Shown: one piece after another, positions 31,322 to 37,733 of the stretch | Layout: each line of letters starts with the position of its first letter | Position numbering within the stretch: the stretch's first letter is position 1 | Assembly: GCA_030041985.1 (NCBI GenBank) | Contig: JASIAM010000193.1 | Coordinates: 1-37,733 of the forward strand | DNA length: 37,733 bases | From: Bryobacteraceae bacterium | Lineage (GTDB): Bacteria; Acidobacteriota; Terriglobia; Bryobacterales; Bryobacteraceae | Direction: 5' to 3' | Position numbers and translations under genes: made by a program | The notes under the pieces: generated by a model | Database searches by the model: none | What the model was told of the DNA's origin: nothing | What the model saw: the letters and a program-made list of their open reading frames with translations, nothing else

Positions 31322-33706
31322 ATGCGGACATGGTTACAGGCGTTGCGCGCGCTCTTTCGGCGTCCCTACTTCAGCCTGGCCGTTGCCGGACTGCTCACTT
31401 TGGGAATCGGAGCAAACACGGCTCTATTTTCGGTGGTCGACACGGTGCTATGGAAGCCGCTTCCGTATCCGGACTCCGCGCACCTGGTGACGATTCTGGA
31501 AGCCAGTCCGGCGAGGACTCAGAAAGAAAGCCTGATTGCGCCCGCTGTGCTGGAGGATTGGAACCGCCTGAACCGCACCTTCATCGCTATTTCCGGCTCG
31601 TACAGCGACACCGTCACCGATACCAGCGGCCGTGAACCGGAGCGCCTGGCTGCGCGCCGCGTGGCCCCACGCTTTTTTCAGGTCTACGGCACGCGTCCGC
31701 TGGTAGGGCGCACGTTCACGGCGGATGAGGAGCGCTCCGGCGGGCCACAGGTAGCGGTGATCAGCTATGGGCTGTGGGAGCGGCGATACGGCCTGGATCC
31801 GGTTGTCACTGGCCGCCGCCTCGTGCTGGCTGGGCAAGGCTACACGGTTGTCGGCGTAATGCCGCAAGATTTCGCGGCCGCATCCATTGATATATGGCTT
31901 CCGGCACAGATATCCCCGTTTCTGTTGCAGCAGCGTGGCGTCCGGGCGCAGTTCCTTTCCGGGGTGGGCCGGACCAGGCAGGGAGTGACTTTGGAGCAGG
32001 CGCGCGCGGACCTCGCCAGCATGCAGAACGCGCTGGGGGAGCAGTTTCCGGCAACGGACAAAGGATGGTCGGCCATTGTTCGCGACATGAAAGTGGCGCG
32101 CGTGGGAGACGCGGCGCAGCCCTTGACTCTACTCTTCGGCGCAGTAGGCATGCTGCTGCTGATTACTGTGATCAACGTGGCGGGCCTGGTGGTGGCGCAA
32201 CTGGACCAGCGCGAACGGGAACTGGCGATCCGCGCCTCGATTGGCGCTACTCGCCGGCAGGTGATCGCGTCGGTGATGCGGGAAATCGGCCTGCTCGCCG
32301 CGGCAGGAGCGGTGGGCGGCTGGGCGGTGGCTGCCGGGTGCTTACGCCTTGTGGCTGCGCTGTTTGCCGATTTGCCCCGCATCAACGAACTGGCCATTGA
32401 CTGGCGCGCGCTGGGATTTGCCATTGCCGCCGGTTTCGCCGGCTCGATCGCGTTCGGGCTCGCGCCAGCCTGGCGGGCCACCAATGCTCAGTGCGCCGCC
32501 ACATTTCTGCGCGCGGGCCGCGGCGTTGCCGGCAGACGGCACCGCCTCGAGCGCTCGCTGGTCGCCGGGCAGATCGCGGTAACCATGGCGCTGGTGGTTG
32601 GGGCGGGATTACTGGTGCGGAGTTTCTACAATCTCAGCCGTGTGGATCTCGGCTTTAACCCTGCGAACGCTTTCCTGTTTCACGTAGGCGCGGGGTGGGA
32701 TGAGGACCGCGCGCGCATCGGCCGCATGCAAGAGCGGCTGCTTGCGGAAATACAGCGGCTGCCGGGCGTGGAAGCCGCGGGCATCACCAACTTTCTGCCG
32801 GCTTCGGGCGCTACTCTGCGCTACCAGGCGAAGCTTGAAGGCGCGGCTGTTACGGAAGATCAAGGCAATTCGCCGGTGGGTGGGCGCACGGTCAGTCCTG
32901 GTTATCTTAAAGCGCTGCAGGTGCCGCTGCTCGCGGGCGCGTGGTGCCCGGAATTACGTCTGGATAATCAAGCGGCACCCAAAGCCATGGTGAATCGCCG
33001 CTTTGTAGAAGTGTACGGGCGGGGAGCGAACGTAGTGGGCCGCCAAGTCTCGGTCACCGGTTTGTTCTCCTCGGAAATTGTGGGCGTGCTTGGCGATGTG
33101 AAGGAAGATGCCGTAAGCGCGCCCGCTAATCCTTACGTTTATAATTGCGCGATGGGCGGGTGGTGGCCCGACCCCGAATACGTGGTGCGGGCCGGGGCCG
33201 ATCTGCGGGGCGTCATGGCGGCCGTGCGTCAGCTTGTCCGTCAGATCGCGCCCGGCCGCGCGATTTTCGGGGTCCGCACCATGGAAGATGCGCTCGCCGA
33301 GGACCTCAACCAGCCGCGCTCCGATACCCGCCTCCTGGGGCTGTTCGCGCTGGCGGCTATGCTGCTGGCAGCGGTGGGCCTGTACGGTCTGGTGACCCAA
33401 ATGGTCACGGCGCGCCGCCAGGAGATCGGCATTCGCATGGCAATCGGCGCGGACCCGGCGCGCATTGTTCGCTCGCTGGTGATTGGTGCGGGTGGCTTGA
33501 TCGCTGGCGGAATTGCGGTGGGCACGGTTCTTGTGTTCGCCGCGCGGGGAGTGCTGCGCTCTCTGTTGTTCGGAGTAAGCGCCGCGGATGGCATGAGCAT
33601 GGTTACGGCTGCACTGTTGCTGGGGGGTGTTTCGTTATTTGCCGCGTTTCTGCCCGCGCGGCAGGCATCCCGCATCGACCCTATCGAGATCCTGCGGGCA
33701 GAATAG
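31322..33706 (+). CDS. ADOP-type ABC permease (MacB/FtsX duplicated permease)
   Basis: A 794-residue permease with two MacB-like periplasmic domains and two FtsX-type membrane domains: TM1 (SLAVAGLLTLGIGANTALFS), a periplasmic part to about 260, three TMs, a second unit with TM (LVAGQIAVTMALVVGAGLLV), a periplasmic part, and three TMs at the end. Typical phrases are DTVLWKPLPYP, RQEIGIRMAIGADPARIVRS and PARQASRIDPIEILRAE. This matches the Acidobacterial duplicated orphan permease class, which lacks an adjacent ATPase gene, as here. The ATG at 31322 (MRTWLQALRALFRRP) or 31313 is likely; the frame opens at 31253 but the extra residues are atypical and no Shine-Dalgarno is clear. It has no PadR-like regulator gene beside it. 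Confidence 0.85.
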   Translation: MRTWLQALRALFRRPYFSLAVAGLLTLGIGANTALFSVVDTVLWKPLPYPDSAHLVTILEASPARTQKESLIAPAVLEDWNRLNRTFIAISGSYSDTVTDTSGREPERLAARRVAPRFFQVYGTRPLVGRTFTADEERSGGPQVAVISYGLWERRYGLDPVVTGRRLVLAGQGYTVVGVMPQDFAAASIDIWLPAQISPFLLQQRGVRAQFLSGVGRTRQGVTLEQARADLASMQNALGEQFPATDKGWSAIVRDMKVARVGDAAQPLTLLFGAVGMLLLITVINVAGLVVAQLDQRERELAIRASIGATRRQVIASVMREIGLLAAAGAVGGWAVAAGCLRLVAALFADLPRINELAIDWRALGFAIAAGFAGSIAFGLAPAWRATNAQCAATFLRAGRGVAGRRHRLERSLVAGQIAVTMALVVGAGLLVRSFYNLSRVDLGFNPANAFLFHVGAGWDEDRARIGRMQERLLAEIQRLPGVEAAGITNFLPASGATLRYQAKLEGAAVTEDQGNSPVGGRTVSPGYLKALQVPLLAGAWCPELRLDNQAAPKAMVNRRFVEVYGRGANVVGRQVSVTGLFSSEIVGVLGDVKEDAVSAPANPYVYNCAMGGWWPDPEYVVRAGADLRGVMAAVRQLVRQIAPGRAIFGVRTMEDALAEDLNQPRSDTRLLGLFALAAMLLAAVGLYGLVTQMVTARRQEIGIRMAIGADPARIVRSLVIGAGGLIAGGIAVGTVLVFAARGVLRSLLFGVSAADGMSMVTAALLLGGVSLFAAFLPARQASRIDPIEILRAE

Positions 33707-33809
33707 GGCGATCGCGACCGCGCTTCCCGTGCCGCCCCTCGAGGCGCTATGCTGTCGAAGGACGGGATGAAGGTACCAGGATGGATATTCGCATCGCGGA
33801 GTCGCTCGA

Positions 33810-34355
33810 TTGCTGGCTTGGCGTAGCGTGCTCTCCCGTCTCTTCCTTGCCGTAATCCCCTCTCTAATGTTGGGCGGCTGCGGACGCGAAACGGGTTGGT
33901 ATCCTGTCCCCGCTCAGCAGTCGCTCGATCTGGGCGGCGATCCGGACGGCGTCGGCCCTGCTGTAAAGATGAGCGATGCGGATGCCGATGATTACATCGT
34001 TCGCGATATTGGCTACTCCCCAGGAACGTGGCGATGGGCGTTCCGGCATCCCGAATTACGGTTTCGCGTGCCGCGCGGGGATGGCTGGCGCCTGGTCGCG
34101 GACATCGCGATACCCGAGGTGACGTTTCGCGTCACGGGCGCGGCTGGCATCAGCTACTTCGTCGATGGGCGGCGATTGGGGATGATCCGGTGCGATCATG
34201 CCGGGCAGTACGCGATCGACAAGCCGGTGCCAAACGGCTGGCTTATTGCCGGACCGTATATCCACGTCAGCTTTGATGCCGACCGGCGTTGGATTTCGCC
34301 GGATGATGGAGCGGAGCTTTCTTTTCTGGTTTCGCGCGTGGGATTCGAGCCGTAA
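33810..34355 (+). CDS. Small predicted lipoprotein, function unknown
   Basis: A 181-residue protein with a lipoprotein signal: hydrophobic VLSRLFLAVIPSLML followed by the lipobox LGGC (cysteine at about residue 24). TTG at 33810 has GGAG about 9 bp upstream; GTG at 33828 is an alternative. The mature part is beta-rich and aromatic (GYSPGTWRWAFRHPELRFRV, AGISYFVDGRRLG) and ends SFLVSRVGFEP. Its stop overlaps the next gene's ATG by one base (TAATG), so the two proteins are probably made together. The sequence resembles no family I can name; a role in envelope glycan or surface modification is suggested only by its neighbour. Confidence 0.68.
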   Translation: MLAWRSVLSRLFLAVIPSLMLGGCGRETGWYPVPAQQSLDLGGDPDGVGPAVKMSDADADDYIVRDIGYSPGTWRWAFRHPELRFRVPRGDGWRLVADIAIPEVTFRVTGAAGISYFVDGRRLGMIRCDHAGQYAIDKPVPNGWLIAGPYIHVSFDADRRWISPDDGAELSFLVSRVGFEP

Positions 34356-36556
34356 TGCGACAGGTGCTCTCGATCCTGTTCGGCGCGGTTTTCACTATTA
34401 GTATGTCGGCAGCTCTCGGTAGCCTGCTGTTGCGCCGTTTGCGTGTCTCGCTTCTGCAGGGAGAAGCCGCATTGTTCGGATTCCTGGCCGGCGCTGCCTG
34501 CACCAGCTTGCTGACTTTTTTGTTGTGCTTGATCGGGCAGGCGCGCTGGAGCATTTTTCTGTTTGCCGGGGCGGTGGCGATCGGGGCAGCCTTGTGGCGT
34601 GGGTGGCCTCGACCGGGAAATCCAATAGCGGGTCTCAAACATAAATATGCGCTTTATTATCTGATATTTACTGTATATTTTGTAATCTATTTCATCAACG
34701 CTTTGGCTCCCGAAGCTAGCCCGGATGGTAGTAGCTATCATCTGGGCAACGTGGCGCACATGTGGCACAGCCATGGGTTCGCGTGGAATTACCACAGCAT
34801 GTACGCGTATCTCACCCAGGGACTGGAGATGCTATTTCTAGTGGCATTCGCGTTTGGCCGGCATTCGAGTGCTACTTTAATACACTTCACCTTCGAGATT
34901 ACATTGGCGTTGTTAATCATTTGCTACGGAAGGCGATTTGGATGTTCGCGCGGGGCTCTTTTTGCGGCTGTTCTGGTTTTCGCATCGCCTGTAGCAGGGA
35001 AGGCGGGAAGTTCGGCATATAATGATTTGGCTGAAGCTGCGCTCATTTTCGCAGTTTTCTACTTGCTTCAGGCTTGGAATGAGAACAGAGAACGTAACTT
35101 ACTATATTTAATTGGGTTACTAAGTGGATTTGCATATAGCGTGAAGTATACAGCAGCGCTGGCCTTGTTGTATGCAGCAGGATTCTTGTGGGTTCACTCG
35201 CCGGTCCATAACCGTCGGCGCAATCTAACGATCTTTATTTCGGCGGCGGCGGTAGCGATTCTCCCTTGGGTATTGCGTAACTGGATTTGGCTCGGAAACC
35301 CTTTGGCTCCGTTCGCCAACCGCTGGTTTCCAAACCCTTACTTCCACCCGGGCATGGAAGCCATGTATCTCTCAGATCTAAGCCAATATCCAGGCGTTCG
35401 GCACTGGTGGGAGATCCCGTGGCAATTGCTGGTTCGCGGTCGCGTTACTTCCGGCCTGCTCGGGCCGCTCTTCGTGCTGGCACCGGTCGCGTTGTTGGCT
35501 CTCAGACATCGCCAAGGGAGGCAATTGCTGGTAGCGGCAGCATTGTTTGCCATTCCAGCGTGGTTCAACACGGGTGCCCGGTTTCTGATTCCGGCACTTC
35601 CCTTCGTGTCACTGGCCCTGGGACTGGCACTGGAAACTGCCGGTTCGGCCCTAGTGGTGATCGCGCTGGTTCACGCCATTGCCGGCTTACCCCCGGTGAG
35701 CGCGCTCTATGCGGATCGCAATGCCTGGCGTGTTGCCTCTTTCCCGATTGCCGCGGCGCTGCGATTCGAGCCGGAATCGAAATATCTCACCGAGCACCTC
35801 AAGGATTACTCGATGAAGGCAGCCATAGAAACCCTAACGCCGCCGAATGCGAAGATCTTTTCCTTGGATTCAGTTCCGCAGGCATATATCAACCGGACGT
35901 TCCTGATCGGGTATGAGTCGGCCCTCGGAAACTTCGGTATGGATCTACTGGCGACGCCTCTCGACCGCAACCTTCGCCCCAGCGAGCGCCAGAGATTCCG
36001 CTTTTTGCCGGTAGCGACACGCGGAGTGCGGGTTGTAGAGACTGCGGACGAACCTGCGTTTTGGGCCGTCAACGAGATACGCGTCTATCGTCAGGGTAGG
36101 GAATTGCCACGGTCGGGTTCGTGGCGGGTGAGCGCATGGCCTAACGGCTGGGATGCCCAGCTCGCCTTTGATAACTCCTATGCCACCCGCTGGTCGAGCT
36201 GGCAAAGCATGTGTTTTGGTATGTCTCTGTCCATTGATTTCGGGCAAACTCAAGTAATTGACGAGGTAATACTGGATCATGCGCCGGTAGCCAGTGCTAA
36301 AGTTCAAGTGGAAGTTATGGACGACCGCTCCCGCTGGGTGCCGCTAACCGATAGTAACGATACGTCGCCGCTCGATACGCCTGCGGGGCTGCGGCGGGCC
36401 GCCAGCTTGGCGTTGCGAACACGAGGGATCGGCTATCTGCTGGTACACGATTCGGACTTCTTCGCCGCTGACCTGCGCCGTTATGAGTCCTATTGGGGTG
36501 TTACGGAACTGCACCGCGGCGAGCACGCCTCTTTGTATTTGATCAATTTAAATTAA
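34355..36556 (+). CDS. Polytopic GT-C-like glycosyltransferase with discoidin-like C-terminal domain
   Basis: A 733-residue protein. The N-terminal two-thirds have about 10-12 membrane helices, with an acidic loop after an early helix (ALAPEASPDGSSYHLGN), as in GT-C enzymes that use lipid-linked sugars (PMT/ArnT/DUF-type), though no diagnostic DxD or DE motif is certain. A soluble part follows (about 460-590, KIFSLDSVPQAYINRTF). The last part (about 595-680) looks like an F5/8 type C/discoidin beta-sandwich, with AFDNSYATRWSSWQS and LSIDFGQTQVIDEVILDH, a carbohydrate-binding fold. It is coupled to the lipoprotein gene. Bases about 34640-35160 are clearly more AT-rich than the rest of the window. 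Membrane glycosyltransferase is the best guess, not proven. Confidence 0.68.
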   Translation: MRQVLSILFGAVFTISMSAALGSLLLRRLRVSLLQGEAALFGFLAGAACTSLLTFLLCLIGQARWSIFLFAGAVAIGAALWRGWPRPGNPIAGLKHKYALYYLIFTVYFVIYFINALAPEASPDGSSYHLGNVAHMWHSHGFAWNYHSMYAYLTQGLEMLFLVAFAFGRHSSATLIHFTFEITLALLIICYGRRFGCSRGALFAAVLVFASPVAGKAGSSAYNDLAEAALIFAVFYLLQAWNENRERNLLYLIGLLSGFAYSVKYTAALALLYAAGFLWVHSPVHNRRRNLTIFISAAAVAILPWVLRNWIWLGNPLAPFANRWFPNPYFHPGMEAMYLSDLSQYPGVRHWWEIPWQLLVRGRVTSGLLGPLFVLAPVALLALRHRQGRQLLVAAALFAIPAWFNTGARFLIPALPFVSLALGLALETAGSALVVIALVHAIAGLPPVSALYADRNAWRVASFPIAAALRFEPESKYLTEHLKDYSMKAAIETLTPPNAKIFSLDSVPQAYINRTFLIGYESALGNFGMDLLATPLDRNLRPSERQRFRFLPVATRGVRVVETADEPAFWAVNEIRVYRQGRELPRSGSWRVSAWPNGWDAQLAFDNSYATRWSSWQSMCFGMSLSIDFGQTQVIDEVILDHAPVASAKVQVEVMDDRSRWVPLTDSNDTSPLDTPAGLRRAASLALRTRGIGYLLVHDSDFFAADLRRYESYWGVTELHRGEHASLYLINLN

Positions 36557-36686
36557 GGCTTGCTCGAAGGCAGCCAGACTGGTGGTTTTCAGCCAATCCG
36601 CTTCTGGCCGTCTGAGCGCATCTCATTAATAAATCAGGAGTTGTATTCTGGCATCAGCCGTGCTTATGGCGGGTGGGATCTTAGTA

Positions 36687-37733
36687 ATGAGGCTGCATCC
36701 CTGGATAGTCACGATGGTTGCTGCGGCATTGGCCGCTCGCGCCGTGCTTGCCCAGGGTCCGCCGAATGGCCCCGATGATCTTAGACGCGGCATCGCGCGG
36801 ATCAGTTATCTGAACGGCGATGTTTCCATTCAACGCGGCGACTCCGGCGAGTGGGTAGCCGGAATTGTGAATGCTCCGCTTGAGACAAACGACCGTATCT
36901 CCACGGGAATGAACGCCCGTACGGAAATCCAATTTGATTCCGGGGACATTCTACGAATTGGGGGCGGCGCAGACATCACCTTAACTGACATTGAGGTCAA
37001 TCGGTACCTAATCGCGGTAGGCCGGGGAATGGTGACCTTTCGCCTCTTGCGGGCTTCCAATGCCGATATTGAAGTGGATACTCCAGTTGCATCCATACGT
37101 CCTTCTAAAATGGGGAGTTATAGGATTTCGGTGAGTGATGCGGGAGAGGCCCAGATCACCGCCCGCTTTGGCGATGTCGAGGTGTTCACGCCCAAAGGTT
37201 CGCAGTGGCTCAATGCCGGGCAAACGATGGTAACGCGAGGAACGCCGTCCGACCCGGAGTTTCAAATTGTGCAAGCCAGTGGACCGGACGATTGGGACCG
37301 GTGGAATGACAGCCGTGATCGCCCGATTGCCAACTCGCCCAGCCAGCGGTATGTCCCTCCGGGCGTTTATGGGGCGGAGGACTTGGATCCATACGGGAAC
37401 TGGGTGAATGTGCCGCCTTATGGCACGGTTTGGCAGCCCACAGTGCCTGTCGGTTGGGCACCGTACCAATCGGGGCGATGGGTGTGGCTCGATTGGTATG
37501 GCTGGACGTGGGTGAGCTATGATCCGTGGGGTTGGGCGCCTTACCACTACGGCCGCTGGTTCTTTTCGCCAGCCTTTGGATGGTGCTGGTATCCGGGGGC
37601 GATTGGTGTTCCACACTATTGGTCTCCGGCGCTAGTGGCCTTTTTCGGGTTTGGCGGCGCGGGAGTTGGATTCGGATTCGGCAATATCGGCTGGGTGCCA
37701 TTGGCTCCTTATGAAGTGCTGTACCCGTGGTGG
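36687..37733 (+). CDS. FecR-like/DUF6600-type secreted protein, 3' end outside window
   Basis: An open frame from the ATG at 36687 to the last base (349 codons, no stop), so the gene continues beyond the window. GGTGGG lies about 9 bp upstream; in-frame ATG at 36666 and GTG at 36660 are alternatives. A signal peptide (MRLHPWIVTMVAAALAARAVLA) precedes a FecR-like beta-domain (about 35-175: GDVSIQRGDSGEWVAG, STGMNARTEIQFDSGDILRI, ITARFGDVEVFTPKG, WLNAGQTMV). Then comes a W/Y/P-rich repeat region typical of DUF6600: VGWAPYQSGRWVWLDWYGW, YDPWGWAPYHYGRWFF, FGWCWYPG. Such proteins are common in Acidobacteriota and probably bind at the cell surface. The 130 bp before it hold no other gene. Confidence 0.82.
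   Translation, partial: MRLHPWIVTMVAAALAARAVLAQGPPNGPDDLRRGIARISYLNGDVSIQRGDSGEWVAGIVNAPLETNDRISTGMNARTEIQFDSGDILRIGGGADITLTDIEVNRYLIAVGRGMVTFRLLRASNADIEVDTPVASIRPSKMGSYRISVSDAGEAQITARFGDVEVFTPKGSQWLNAGQTMVTRGTPSDPEFQIVQASGPDDWDRWNDSRDRPIANSPSQRYVPPGVYGAEDLDPYGNWVNVPPYGTVWQPTVPVGWAPYQSGRWVWLDWYGWTWVSYDPWGWAPYHYGRWFFSPAFGWCWYPGAIGVPHYWSPALVAFFGFGGAGVGFGFGNIGWVPLAPYEVLYPWW

Noticed and set aside
1-37733. CRISPR arrays, tRNA or rRNA genes, transposases
   Set aside because: No regularly spaced repeats, cloverleaf-like segments, rRNA stretches or transposase-like proteins were found by reading the intergenic regions and frames.

Overview
The window looks like chromosomal DNA from a moderately GC-rich Gram-negative bacterium, most likely an Acidobacteriota member of the Bryobacterales/Solibacter type. 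This rests on gene families common in that phylum: two giant Oar-like TonB-dependent receptors with an N-terminal carboxypeptidase-regulatory-like domain, a duplicated MacB/FtsX-type permease of the ADOP class, a secreted protein with the 'PRTADGKPDLSGVW' signature, and a FecR/DUF6600-like protein rich in W, Y and P. The assignment is inferred from protein family resemblance only. No rRNA, tRNA, CRISPR array or insertion sequence was seen.

Region 1 (1-13290) looks like a catabolic or uptake locus. After the 3' end of a methylmalonate-semialdehyde dehydrogenase gene come, all on the minus strand and in transcription order, a GntR/FCD regulator, an NMT1/SsuA-like solute-binding protein, a secreted protein of unknown function, an Oar-like outer-membrane receptor, and two overlapping creatinase/M24-fold genes whose metal ligands are mostly or wholly replaced. 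Divergent from the regulator are a LeuC/LeuD-type dehydratase pair and a UbiD-family decarboxylase. Both promoter regions around the regulator carry two TGTCA half-sites exactly 22 bp apart, so one regulator may control both arms. The dehydratase would make an alpha,beta-unsaturated acid, which is the substrate class of UbiD enzymes, so the plus-strand arm may be a dehydrate-then-decarboxylate module for an unknown hydroxy acid.

Region 2 (13291-22368) is mostly housekeeping and signalling: two secreted proteins of unknown function, recA followed 3 bp later by a stripped-down RecA paralogue, a membrane-anchored protein, an OmpR-type response regulator with its histidine kinase, an MFS exporter, a TPR protein and a Uma2-family nuclease-like protein.

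Region 3 (22369-31196) holds a TPR gene that runs antisense into the Uma2 gene and seems to have lost its 3' part, then a second Oar-like receptor with a clear sigma70-type promoter and a good intrinsic terminator, then the ftsY-ribD-ribE operon bracketed by two copies of a REP/MITE-like repeat, then a secreted metallo-beta-lactamase-fold hydrolase.

Region 4 (31197-37733) is envelope-related: an ADOP-type permease, a small lipoprotein that overlaps by one base a 733-residue GT-C-like membrane protein with a discoidin-like C-terminus, and the start of a FecR/DUF6600-like gene that runs off the window.
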